DNA of 64,000 bases, taken from positions 496,001 to 560,000 of the forward strand of contig NZ_JAALCR010000001.1 in the NCBI RefSeq assembly GCF_011065895.1, written 5' to 3'. The position numbers and the translations under genes are program-made. Source of the stretch: Paludisphaera rhizosphaerae (GTDB lineage Bacteria > Planctomycetota > Planctomycetia > Isosphaerales > Isosphaeraceae). Shown here piece after piece: positions 1 through 9,483 of the stretch (positions within the stretch are counted from its first letter, which is position 1; each line of letters starts with the position of its first letter). Below the pieces are notes generated by a model that saw nothing but the letters and a program-made list of their open reading frames with translations, was not told the origin of the DNA and did no database searches.

Positions 1-2
1 AG

Positions 3-932
3 GGCCAGTACGACACGCCTCGGCTGGTGAACCTGGTCAAGCGGCTCGACCCGACCCGCCTGGTCAACGAGGCCAGCGGCGGCGGCTACACGGGGTCGGG
101 CGATGTGATGGACGTTCACAGCTATCCGCCGCCGGCCTGCCCCGAGCCCAGCAAGAACCAGGCGCTCGCCTGCGGAGAATACGGCGGGATCGGCTTCCGG
201 GTCGAGGGCCACAACTGGGCCCCGGGCGGCGGCGGTTACACCAACGTCCAGTCGCCCCAGGACCTGGTCGACCTCTACACCGAGTTCGCGGCCATGCTCA
301 AGGGCTTCCGCGATGAGAAAGGGCTGAGCGCGGCGGTCTATACCCAGATCACCGACGTCGAGACCGAGATCAACGGCCTGCTCACCTACGATCGCGTCCC
401 CAAGATGGACGTCGGCAAGATCGCCCGAGCGAACAGCCTGGAAATGAGGCTGCCGAAGTTCACCACCGTGCTGGCGACCTCCGAGAAGGAGTCGCAAACG
501 TGGAAGTACACTCTCAGTCGCCCGGCTGATGGCTGGGAGCAGCCCGGCTTCAACGACTCGGCCTGGCAGACGGGCCCGGGCGGCTTCGGCTCGCACGGGA
601 CGCCCGGCACGGGGAAGATCGGAACGGAGTGGACTTCCAATAACGTCTGGATGCGCCGGACGTTCAACCCCGGAAACCTGACGCCCGACCAGATCGCCCG
701 ACTGCTCGTCCGCGACAACCACGACGAGGACGTGCAGGTCTACATCAACGGCGTGCTGGCCTATCAGGTCGGCGGCTACTTCAACGGCTATGAAAACCGC
801 CCCATCACGGCCGAGGCCCGCAAAGCCCTGAAGCCGAACGCCGAGAACGTGCTGGCCGTCCACTGTCGCCAGTCCGCCGGCGGGCAGTACGTCGACGTCG
901 GCTTCGTCATCCGCGAACCCGACGAGAATTGA
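3..932 (+). CDS. Glycoside hydrolase family 2 (beta-galactosidase-like), C-terminal part
   Basis: The frame is open from the first bases of the window, so the 5' end of the gene lies outside it. The visible part reads like the end of a GH2 catalytic barrel: DPTRLVNEASGG, DVMDVHSYPPP and ALACGEYGGIGF, where the Glu in GEYGG sits at the place of the GH2 nucleophile, then YTQITDVETEINGLLTYDR. From about residue 150 a separate beta-sandwich begins (WKYTLSRPADGWEQPGF to the C-terminus), resembling the sugar-binding modules attached to GH2 enzymes. A role in trimming plant or algal polysaccharide is inferred from the family. The substrate cannot be told from this fragment. Confidence 0.8.
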   Translation, partial: GQYDTPRLVNLVKRLDPTRLVNEASGGGYTGSGDVMDVHSYPPPACPEPSKNQALACGEYGGIGFRVEGHNWAPGGGGYTNVQSPQDLVDLYTEFAAMLKGFRDEKGLSAAVYTQITDVETEINGLLTYDRVPKMDVGKIARANSLEMRLPKFTTVLATSEKESQTWKYTLSRPADGWEQPGFNDSAWQTGPGGFGSHGTPGTGKIGTEWTSNNVWMRRTFNPGNLTPDQIARLLVRDNHDEDVQVYINGVLAYQVGGYFNGYENRPITAEARKALKPNAENVLAVHCRQSAGGQYVDVGFVIREPDEN

Positions 933-943
933 CCCCTACGCTC

Positions 944-971
944 CCCGGCCGACGTTTCCGCGTCGGCCGGG
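944..971 (+). terminator. Hairpin after the GH2 gene
   Basis: Perfect 11-base-pair stem CCCGGCCGACG / CGTCGGCCGGG with a six-base loop, starting 11 bases after the stop codon and followed by AGATTCCTT. It is placed and shaped like a factor-independent terminator, but the U-rich tail is weak. Confidence 0.6.
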
Positions 972-1139
972 AGATTCCTTGGCCGGGCCACCAAAGGCTA
1001 GAGGTCCGATTATGACGGCGCGCCAGCGCGTGGATGCGTCGACTTTCGAAGCTCGATCTCGGCTGTCGACGCCATGATCTTAGATAGAGCGTTCCTGGCG
1101 ACGCGGATCTTTGATAACTCGGCCGACTTGATCGGCACG

Positions 1140-1460
1140 CGGGGATCGGGTGAGACAATCGCTCGAACGAAGCCAACCGTGCGTGCCTTAATATATTGCA
1201 GTACAACGACTTAACATCCAGAACCCGACTGGGTCCGTTTGAGATCGAACCCGATTTCGATGGGGATGAGTCGGCGACCGGCTCTCGAAGGCCCCAGTCG
1301 ATGCAAGACATCCTCGCTACAGGGTCCAATCGGAAACGACGCGAAGAGCGCGCGAACGAACCCACAACCTTGACGACGCAAAACCATCGAGATAAACGAT
1401 TTAACCTCGATCACGCGATTGGCTCCCTTTGCAATCAAACCCATTGGGGCGGATGCCTGG
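1140..1460. repeat. Non-coding spacer with degenerate dispersed-repeat words
   Basis: The 600 bases between the GH2 gene and the next gene carry no convincing gene. They are less GC-rich than their surroundings. Short words recur here and again near 47.4-47.65 kb: GAACGAA(G/C)CCA, CAACGACTT-A-TCCA, GATCGAACCC and GGCTCCCTTTG. The same order of words in both places suggests a decayed dispersed element. Open frames crossing this stretch have no recognisable domain. Confidence 0.4.
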
Positions 1461-1534
1461 GCGCAAACGAAAACCGCCGGGAGGGTGTGCTCCGGGCGGT
1501 TCAGACCGACCTGCCAGGTTCGGGGGAGTCGGGA

Positions 1535-1966
1535 TCAGGCGTCCTGCTCAACCCGCGAGAAGAGGAGGAGGCTGGCGTTCTCGTCGAAGACCGGGGGCGG
1601 CGAGTCGTCGACCGCCTTGCGGTAGCCCAGGCCGACGGCGACCTTGATCACCTCGGCGTAGGAGGGGAACGACTTGCCCGAGAGTTCCTTGAACCGCTGC
1701 ATGGCGTTCATGAACTCCAGCTCATCTTCGGTGTACTGCTTCTCAAAGGTCGTGGGGTCGATGCGCTTTCGGCGTTCCTTCTTCTCCCGGCGTTCGACGT
1801 TGCGGGGAGGACGGGGTTCGCCAGGGGCGTCGAATCGTCCCGGCCGGCCGCCGAAGCCGCGACGGTCCTTGCCGAGCCGTCGTTCGTGGAAAACCGTGTT
1901 GGCCGGATAGGCGGAGAAGTCGAAGGAGCCGGAGTCAGGCTTGGAGTCGTCGCGGACGTCGTTCAT
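1535..1966 (-). CDS. Conserved hypothetical charged protein, 143 residues
   Basis: I do not recognise a named family. The N-terminal half is strongly basic and disordered-looking (RRLGKDRRGFGG, NVERREKKERRKR). The second half looks folded and helical (YTEDELEFMNAMQRFKELSG, SYAEVIKVAVGLGYRKA). The start ATG is preceded by GGAGG with nine bases of spacing, which supports a real gene. There is no signal peptide or membrane segment, so it is probably cytoplasmic; the basic N-terminus could bind nucleic acid or the ribosome, but that is a guess. Confidence 0.65.
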   Translation of the reverse strand: MNDVRDDSKPDSGSFDFSAYPANTVFHERRLGKDRRGFGGRPGRFDAPGEPRPPRNVERREKKERRKRIDPTTFEKQYTEDELEFMNAMQRFKELSGKSFPSYAEVIKVAVGLGYRKAVDDSPPPVFDENASLLLFSRVEQDA

Positions 1967-2205
1967 GTTGGAAGGCCTCCGGCCGCTTGGGGGCGGCGAT
2001 CATCGGTTCGGAAGCGAGCCGGCCGAGCCGGCCTCATCCGCTCCTGATGTCAAACCAGTAGGACGAGCGGCGGAGGTTGTCAAAACGGGAGGAGGGGGGC
2101 GTCTCGGCGGAAAATCGTGATGGGGAACCGAAGAAACTCGGGACGGCCGTCGTCTTGTCGGAAGAACACCTCGCGCGAGCCGTCGAATCCCTTTCCGTCT
2201 CCGGT

Positions 2206-2234
2206 TTGGCCCCCCCCGAACCGTGTGGCATAAT
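2206..2234 (+). promoter_or_regulatory. Candidate promoter for the TPR/secretin-like gene
   Basis: TTGGCC, 17 bases, CATAAT preceded by an extended-10 TG. A start point near 2241 would give a leader of about 260 bases before the ATG at 2505. The rest of the 1967-2504 spacer shows nothing else that I can assign. Confidence 0.4.
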
Positions 2235-2504
2235 GGTTGTCGACGAGCCGAACCCAGCCAACATCTAGAACCGCCTCGAGGGGAGTCGTTAGTCCGCCAG
2301 GAGCAGCAACACCCCGGGAGTGGGATCGGCCGCGCAGCCCGGCGTCGGGGAGCGGTCGAGTCGGCCCGGCCCGAGTTCGACCCGGAACGACCGGAGCGGC
2401 ATTCTCGCCGCCTCCGAGATCGTTTCGTAAAATGCGATGAGTTAACACCTAGCGCCCAGACCGGTCGTGGCGCCGGTGATCCCTTCTGCTGGAGAGCCTC
2501 GAAC

Positions 2505-4208
2505 ATGTCCCGAACCACGAGACTGTGGAAAGGCGCCGGGTTGCTGACCCTGGGCAGCATGCTGCTGTCCGGGGCCGCGTCCCGCGGCGACGACGCTCCA
2601 CCGGTCGTCGACCAATTGACCGACCTCGGCCGCCAGGCGCTCGCGCAGGGCGCAGGCCCGATGGCCCGCTCCTTCTTCCAAAAGGCGCTGGAGATCGATC
2701 CCAAGAACGCTGACGCCGCCAAGGGCCTCGCCGAGGCCAAGGCCGCTCAGGAGCGGCTGCTGCGGGTGGCCCTGCAGGAGCCCGCCGCTCCGGCCCCGGC
2801 GCCCGCCGCCCCGGCTGAAGCTCAGCCGACGCCTCCCCCTGCTCCGGCCGCCGGCCCCAACAACCGGGCCACGCTGGAGGAGTCGGACCGAAGCGACGCC
2901 ATCGCCCGCCAGCAGCTCAGCAGCGACGTGGCCCAGCGGCTCAACGCCGCCCGCGATCTGGTCCGCAACGGCCAGCCCGGCGCTGCGCTCGACGCCCTCC
3001 GCCTGGCGAAGAACGTCGTCCAGTCGGCCTCCAACATCCCTGAGAGCGACCGCAAGGCCCTCGAACGTCAGATCGAGGCCCAGTACCTCTCGACCATCCG
3101 CGACGAGGATCGCATCCTCGCCGAGCAGCTGGACCGTCGCCGCCTCGAAGCGGCCGCCGAGCAGCGCTATCGCGGCCTCTCGCAGCTGGTCGCCAACCAG
3201 TACACCATCAAGTCGATGATGGACCAGTTCGATACGCTGATGGGAGAGGGCGTCTACAACTCGCTCTACAACGGCGGCCTCGGCAACATCGCCCTCGCCA
3301 CCGCCCCGTTCTACGAGGCTCGTCTGCTCTCGCAGCACGCACGGTCTCTGATGCACAAGGGGACTCTCCCGTACAGCGACGAGGACCCGGCCCCCTACGC
3401 CGGCATGTTCGTCTCCACGACCATGGGCTTCCTCTCGCAGGAGAAGCAGTTCGAGGAGCTGAAGGAATACCGCTTCATGCTGACGATGCAAGACGTCGCC
3501 CGCGGCGCGGTCCCCTTCCCCGACAACAAGATCATCGAGTACCCCGACGCCGAGTGGTTCCGCGACATGTCCGAGCGTCGCATCGCCAAGTACGGCAAGG
3601 CTGTCGACGTCTTCGACCGCGACCCCAAGACCAAGTCGATCCTCGCCAAGCTCGACGAGCCCCTGGCGATGAACTTCCCCAACGAGACGCCGCTGGAAGA
3701 CGTCCTGAAGTACGTCAAGCAGGCGACCCAGACCCCGCAGGACAACGGCATCCCGATCTACGTCGACCCCATCGGCCTGAACGAGGCCGACAAGACGATG
3801 ACCTCCCCGGTCTCGCTCGACCTTGACGGCGTGCCCCTGAAGACCACCCTGCGTCTGATGCTCAAGCAACTCGGCCTCACCTACACGGTGAAGGACGGCT
3901 TCCTGATGATCACCTCGCAGGAGTCCGAAGACCAGCAGACCGACATCCGCGTCTACCCGGTCGCCGACCTGGCCCTCATCCCCCTCTCGCTCATCATGGG
4001 CGGCGGCGGCGGTGGTATGGGCGGTGGCATGGGCGGCATGGGCGGCGGCATGGGCGGTATGGGCGGTGGTATGGGCGGCATGGGCGGCGGCATGGGCGGT
4101 ATGGGTGGCATGGGCGGCATGGGCGGCGGTATGGGCATGATGTCCATCCCGGTCAGCCCCGCTCAGGACGACCCCGCCAGCGCGCTGATGCAAAAAAAAA
4201 GCAACTGA
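2505..4208 (+). CDS. Exported TPR protein with secretin-N-like domain and Gly-Met tail
   Basis: The protein of 567 residues starts at an ATG giving a clear signal peptide (LWKGAGLLTLGSMLLSGAAS). A TPR-like segment follows (DLGRQALAQGAGPMARSFFQ, EIDPKNADAAKGL), then a Pro/Ala linker and a long helical region. Around residues 380-490 lies a beta-alpha domain like the STN/secretin N domain (MNFPNETPLEDVLKYVKQAT, VPLKTTLRLMLKQLG, YTVKDGFLMITS). The tail from about residue 500 is built of GGM repeats. It ends just after an A9 run, with the next frame open across that run, so the annotated C-terminus may be only one of two products. The function is unknown; an envelope location is inferred from the signal peptide. 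Confidence 0.8.
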   Translation: MSRTTRLWKGAGLLTLGSMLLSGAASRGDDAPPVVDQLTDLGRQALAQGAGPMARSFFQKALEIDPKNADAAKGLAEAKAAQERLLRVALQEPAAPAPAPAAPAEAQPTPPPAPAAGPNNRATLEESDRSDAIARQQLSSDVAQRLNAARDLVRNGQPGAALDALRLAKNVVQSASNIPESDRKALERQIEAQYLSTIRDEDRILAEQLDRRRLEAAAEQRYRGLSQLVANQYTIKSMMDQFDTLMGEGVYNSLYNGGLGNIALATAPFYEARLLSQHARSLMHKGTLPYSDEDPAPYAGMFVSTTMGFLSQEKQFEELKEYRFMLTMQDVARGAVPFPDNKIIEYPDAEWFRDMSERRIAKYGKAVDVFDRDPKTKSILAKLDEPLAMNFPNETPLEDVLKYVKQATQTPQDNGIPIYVDPIGLNEADKTMTSPVSLDLDGVPLKTTLRLMLKQLGLTYTVKDGFLMITSQESEDQQTDIRVYPVADLALIPLSLIMGGGGGGMGGGMGGMGGGMGGMGGGMGGMGGGMGGMGGMGGMGGGMGMMSIPVSPAQDDPASALMQKKSN

Positions 4209-4237
4209 ACGGTCTTGGGGCGGGCTCCGGCCGCCCC
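4192..4237 (+). promoter_or_regulatory. Candidate -1 frameshift or transcript-slippage module
   Basis: Nine consecutive A residues (4192-4200) followed by G lie three codons before the stop of the upstream gene. The zero frame reads CAA AAA AAA AGC AAC TGA, so a -1 slip on A AAA AAA gives AAG CAA CTG and continues openly into the next gene. A 7-base-pair stem GGGGCGG / CCGCCCC (4217-4223, 4231-4237) follows 16 bases later. This matches the layout of known dnaX-like slippery sites, but the spacing is longer than usual, so RNA polymerase slippage is also possible. Confidence 0.55.
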
Positions 4238-4243
4238 TCTGAC

Positions 4244-5518
4244 ATGCCCACGCGGGATCCGTCCGGCCGAAAGGCGGCGGATCCCGCCGGCGTTCTAGAG
4301 AACTCCCAGACCACGAAAGGGCAGCAGCCGTCGGTCAAGCCCTCCACCTCATCCGCGACCAAGGGGCTGATTCCCGTCAGCGGAGCGCCGGCGGTCCGGC
4401 CTTCCTCGGCCGGAGATCCTTACGCCTTCTGGACCGAGTACTACGCCAAGCACGACGAGACCCCTGACCAGCTCCACGAGACCGTCCGGCTCCTGAACCA
4501 GAGCGGAAAGACCCGAGACGTCCACGCAGCGATCCTCGGCTATCTGAAGAAGCGGCCCAAGAGCGCTGAGTTCTGGATGTACGAGGCCCTCGCCCTGGCC
4601 ATCGAGATGAACGGCGGCAAGCCCGAGGACATCAAAACGGCCCTCGACTACGCCGCGGATCTCGCCCAGCGGTCGCACAACCCCAACCACCTCGTGAGCG
4701 CGGCTGACAAGCTCCTGCTCAAGGGGTACACCGACCGCGTCGGCGCCCTGCTCGACGAGGCCGCCGAGAAGATCCCCCACCGCGCCGAGCCGATCGCCAT
4801 GTCGATCAACCTGGCGCTCAAGACCCGCGACCCCAAACGGATGGCTGAGTCGGTCGACCAACTCCTCTCCCTCGGCTGGCCCGGCCAGGACGACTACCTC
4901 CGCGCCGAGGCCCGCAAACAGGTCGAGGCTCTGGCGAAAACGCTCACCGAGGAAGGCCGAACCGACGAGGCCGAGAAGCTCCGCGCGGCACTCCCGGCGG
5001 CGGAAGCTCGCGACGTCTACGTCCGCCTGTCATGGGACGGCGAGGCCGACTTCGACCTGGTCGTGGAGGAGCCGCTCGGCGCCCCCGTCTCGTACGACAT
5101 GCCGCGATCGGTCTTCGGCGGCGCCCTGATCAAGAACGGCAAGGGGAGCCGGCCCGAGGAGGTCTACGTCTGCCCTCGCGGGTTCAACGGCAACTACACC
5201 ATCCGGATCATGCCCATCGCCGTGGACCCAGCGAAGCCCACCACTCGCCTGACTCTGGAGACGATCACCCACGAAGGCGACGCCAAGGAGTCCAAGAAGA
5301 CCGTCGTCCTGGCCCCCAACGACCCCAACGCCAAGCCCGTCGTCGTCTCCCTGACCGACGGTCGCCGGACCAAGGCCCTCCCCTTCGTGAGCGCCACCGC
5401 CGTCCGCGAGGCCTTCGAGGAGACCATCAAGGAACGAGCCGCCAAGGAGAAAGCCAGGAAGGACGCCGCCCCCAAGCGCCCCGCCGCCACGCCGAGGAAC
5501 GCGATTCCAATTCAGTGA
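4244..5518 (+). CDS. TPR-like hypothetical protein, probable C-terminal half of the preceding gene
   Basis: 424 residues if begun at ATG 4244, but there is no Shine-Dalgarno sequence there, no signal peptide, and the frame stays open upstream through the A9 run of the preceding gene. The first 55 residues are low complexity (linker-like). Residues 60-245 are helical repeats (AFWTEYYAKHDETPDQL, YLKKRPKSAEFWMYEALALA, TEEGRTDEAEKLRAALP). A beta-rich domain follows (VYVRLSWDGEADFDLVVEEP) and a basic helical tail ends it. Read with a -1 shift the two genes make a 1,004-residue protein. I do not recognise a named function. Confidence 0.75.
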   Translation: MPTRDPSGRKAADPAGVLENSQTTKGQQPSVKPSTSSATKGLIPVSGAPAVRPSSAGDPYAFWTEYYAKHDETPDQLHETVRLLNQSGKTRDVHAAILGYLKKRPKSAEFWMYEALALAIEMNGGKPEDIKTALDYAADLAQRSHNPNHLVSAADKLLLKGYTDRVGALLDEAAEKIPHRAEPIAMSINLALKTRDPKRMAESVDQLLSLGWPGQDDYLRAEARKQVEALAKTLTEEGRTDEAEKLRAALPAAEARDVYVRLSWDGEADFDLVVEEPLGAPVSYDMPRSVFGGALIKNGKGSRPEEVYVCPRGFNGNYTIRIMPIAVDPAKPTTRLTLETITHEGDAKESKKTVVLAPNDPNAKPVVVSLTDGRRTKALPFVSATAVREAFEETIKERAAKEKARKDAAPKRPAATPRNAIPIQ

Positions 5519-5547
5519 CCCCAGCGGATGTCGATGCGGACTCCGCA

Positions 5548-5575
5548 TTGACTCGGACATCGAGGGAGCTAGAGT
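5548..5575 (+). promoter_or_regulatory. Candidate promoter for the PEP-CTERM gene
   Basis: TTGACT, 16 bases, TAGAGT, lying 30 bases after the preceding stop. It overlaps a small hairpin ATGCGG-act-CCGCAT (5534-5548). The expected start near 5582 leaves a leader of about 48 bases with AAAGGA before the ATG. Confidence 0.5.
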
Positions 5576-5629
5576 GATCCGTCATCTGCATCAGGCGATC
5601 ACTCCAACCACCTGGGAAAGGATGTCCCA

Positions 5630-6442
5630 ATGCTGTTTCACAATTCTCGTGGAAGCCGGCTCGCCAGGATGGCCGCCGGCCTGGCCGCGTTGCTGATCTC
5701 CTCTTCGGTCCAGGGCTCGCCGCTCTCCTACACCGTGACTGACCTGGGAACACAGCCGATCTCGTTCACTCCCTCGGCCGCTCCCACTCGGACGGCGACG
5801 CAGCCCCCGCTCGCGATGTATGCCCCGATTTGGGATCAAATGACGCACGGGAACCCGGCTTACGCCTACAACTTCATCACGACTTCGGTCGCCAACGCCG
5901 GTGGCCTCACTGCCTATATTGAGAGCGTAGGCGTCGACGGGCATGAAACCGGCTCTGCCGCCGCGGGTTTGTACGTGGCTCGTCAAGACGCATCCGGTGC
6001 CTGGCATGTCCTTAACGAAATTGGCTCTTCCACCAGCGACCATGGATACGGTTCCAGGCCCAACGGCGGCTTGTACATCGGTGGTATCAATGCCCTCGAC
6101 CAGGTTCTCGCGGGATGGATTCCCCAAGGCTATAGCTCTCACGGGTACGATTATTGGTATACATCCAAGGTCTGGGTCTACGACGAGAAGACAAACACGA
6201 CGCTGGACATGTCGAACGTCCTGGGCCCCGGATGGGGAGCGATCCGCACCGGAGGGATCGACGATGACGGCCGCATCCTCCTCAGCGCTTACTCGGAGTC
6301 GTCGAATCTCACCGAGCAACACGAGTTCCTGTTGACGCCGACCGACCTCTCCGCTGCCCCCGTCCCCGAGCCCTCAACCTTCCTCGTCCTCGCACTGGGT
6401 GCCGGAGCATTCGCGATCCGCCGGTCGCGGCGGGTTGGCTGA
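5630..6442 (+). CDS. PEP-CTERM sorting domain protein
   Basis: 270 residues. An N-terminal signal peptide (RMAAGLAALLISSSVQGS) is followed by about 210 residues rich in Gly, Ser, Tyr and Thr with short beta-repeat-like units (GGINALDQVLAGWIP, GGIDDDGRILLSAYS). The C-terminus is a textbook PEP-CTERM signal: VPEPST, a hydrophobic helix (FLVLALGAGAFAI) and an RRSRR tail. Such proteins are exported, then cut and anchored by an exosortase, in bacteria that make exopolysaccharide; no exosortase gene is visible here. The two internal repeats resemble the HAF-type repeat seen in other secreted proteins. Confidence 0.85.
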   Translation: MLFHNSRGSRLARMAAGLAALLISSSVQGSPLSYTVTDLGTQPISFTPSAAPTRTATQPPLAMYAPIWDQMTHGNPAYAYNFITTSVANAGGLTAYIESVGVDGHETGSAAAGLYVARQDASGAWHVLNEIGSSTSDHGYGSRPNGGLYIGGINALDQVLAGWIPQGYSSHGYDYWYTSKVWVYDEKTNTTLDMSNVLGPGWGAIRTGGIDDDGRILLSAYSESSNLTEQHEFLLTPTDLSAAPVPEPSTFLVLALGAGAFAIRRSRRVG

Positions 6443-6576
6443 AGCCGTCGGGAGTCAGGGAAAACTGCCTCGAAACAAAGTCCCTCCTTCCCAAACCGGT
6501 CGGCGAGAAGCCACAATAGGCCGCGACCGGACCGTCCGCACGGAATCAGCACCCACGACGGCGGAAGGATGGAACC

Positions 6577-7983
<1,407 letters not shown>

Positions 7984-7994
7984 GGACGGAACGA

Positions 7995-9311
7995 TCAGGG
8001 GAGCGGCACGTCCTTGAACGTGAAGTCCAGAGGGACGGTCGCGACCTTGCTGGGGGTCTCGTAGACGAGCTGATAATCCTCGGGCTTGCCAGGGGCGTCG
8101 ACGAACAGGTACTCGAAGCCGAGCTTGCCGCCGTCCGAACCGGTGTTCGAGAAGCCCCCGTTCTGCTCGAACTTGGAGCCGTCGGCTTTCTGGAGCCAGA
8201 CGCGGTTGTTGAAGAGGCCCTGGCGATAGCTCTCGAACGCGGGGCCTTCCCCGGGATAGGTCAGCACGACGCCGACCTTCCAAACCTGCTCATCGATCTC
8301 CACCCCCTCCAGGGTGACGCTCACGTCCCCCTGCTGGATCGTCTTCTTCTCGGCGAGGTTTGGGAAGCGGAACGTCTTGATCCCGGCGGGGAGCGTCATC
8401 TCCGCCTTGACGTGGAGAGAGCCGATCTTCGTCGCTGTGCGTTCGGGAGCCTCCATGTTCACGTTGACCTCCGCCGATGGGTTCTCAGGACGGAGGACGA
8501 CGTCGGACGATTCCATCGCGACCTGCGGCTTGACCGCGCGGCCCTGGTCGTCCTTCACCTCGACCTGGTCCGCCTTGATCGACAACAACATCGGGCGGAT
8601 CCGTGGCTCCCAGGCGATCTCCATCGCCGCATTGGCGGACGCCTTCCCCGCCTGAAAATCACGCTGCTCGACGAGCTGCTTGAGAGAGACCTTGAAGGGA
8701 CCGACGTACTCGACGGGAGGCTGGGCCTGGGTTCCGCCGTTGGGTGCGGCGGCCATAAGGCCGATGGTGCCGTCGCCGGTGAAAGGCGTGGTGGTCACTC
8801 CCGCCTTGAGGGCGATCTCGTCGAGGGCCTTGAAGAAGGGGACCTCTTTCAGGTCGAGGTCGAAGGTCGGGTTCGTCGCCTCAGCGCCGTACTGCTCGCG
8901 AAGGTCGTTGATCGGGTTGCCCGACTGCTTCTGAAGCTGCTGGATCGCGTCGCTGAGCCGCATCCCCTTGGCCTGGATCGTGATCTTCGACCCGCTCGTG
9001 GGATCCTCGGCGGACGCTTCCAGAATCGCCTCGCGGATCCGGGCGAGGCGCTCGGAACGCTCCTTGGACGGGCCGCCGGCTTCGGGCAGCAGCGGCAGAG
9101 CCCGCGATCCGAGCTTCTTGAGCGCGGCCTCGGCGGCGTCGCGGGCCTCGGGCTTCTCGGAGTCGAGCCGCTCGACAAGTTGCAGGACGCGGTCGCGGAG
9201 CGCGGCGTCGCCCGCCTCCTGAGCGAACGCCGGCGCTCCCCACGCCGAGGCCGCCGCCAGCACGATCGCCGAGATCCTCGCCGCGCCTCGTCGTCCGACC
9301 ATTGCGATCAT
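7995..9311 (-). CDS. Secreted hypothetical protein (planctomycete type)
   Basis: 438 residues from the chosen ATG, which has GGAGG nine bases upstream; an ATG 18 bases earlier is possible. A signal peptide (ISAIVLAAASAWGAPAFAQ) is followed by a short helical HEAT-like segment (LVERLDSEKPEARDAAEAAL). Then comes a region resembling an STN-type fold (ITIQAKGMRLSDAIQQLQKQ, DLDLKEVPFFKALDEIALKA), and a beta-rich C-terminal half. I know no named function. It converges on the regulator gene with only 11 bases between them, so it is transcribed independently from its own promoter. Confidence 0.75.
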   Translation of the reverse strand: MIAMVGRRGAARISAIVLAAASAWGAPAFAQEAGDAALRDRVLQLVERLDSEKPEARDAAEAALKKLGSRALPLLPEAGGPSKERSERLARIREAILEASAEDPTSGSKITIQAKGMRLSDAIQQLQKQSGNPINDLREQYGAEATNPTFDLDLKEVPFFKALDEIALKAGVTTTPFTGDGTIGLMAAAPNGGTQAQPPVEYVGPFKVSLKQLVEQRDFQAGKASANAAMEIAWEPRIRPMLLSIKADQVEVKDDQGRAVKPQVAMESSDVVLRPENPSAEVNVNMEAPERTATKIGSLHVKAEMTLPAGIKTFRFPNLAEKKTIQQGDVSVTLEGVEIDEQVWKVGVVLTYPGEGPAFESYRQGLFNNRVWLQKADGSKFEQNGGFSNTGSDGGKLGFEYLFVDAPGKPEDYQLVYETPSKVATVPLDFTFKDVPLP

Positions 9312-9410
9312 CGCGCCGATCCTCCGCATGCCATCGCGACAAGTGTCATAGCCACCTCGAGGTTCAGTGTAGCGGGCCGCGCGCCGGTCCGCAACGGCCG
9401 GGGAGACGGC

Positions 9411-9439
9411 TTGACCCTGAGAGACGGGCTCCCGAGAAT
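9411..9439 (+). promoter_or_regulatory. Candidate promoter for the M28 peptidase gene
   Basis: TTGACC, 17 bases, GAGAAT, with an expected start about 38 bases before the peptidase ATG. It may serve the three-gene unit that follows (peptidase, lipoprotein, ATPase), whose genes overlap by four bases each. Confidence 0.45.
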
Positions 9440-9483
9440 CGAACCGTCCCGGGCGAACACGGCTTGAGAAAGGAACGGCGGAG

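Noticed and set aside
1196-2047. An open frame of 283 codons across the 1.2-2.0 kb spacer
   Set aside because: It overlaps the better-supported minus-strand gene, lacks a ribosome site and covers repeat-like DNA.
4010-4140. The GGC-ATG repeat as a CRISPR or satellite array
   Set aside because: It is in frame and encodes the Gly-Met tail; there are no spacers.
2442-4193. A 583-codon open frame antisense to the 2.5 kb gene
   Set aside because: It mirrors the GC-rich third positions of the sense gene, is full of His/Asp/Val, and has no domain or ribosome site.
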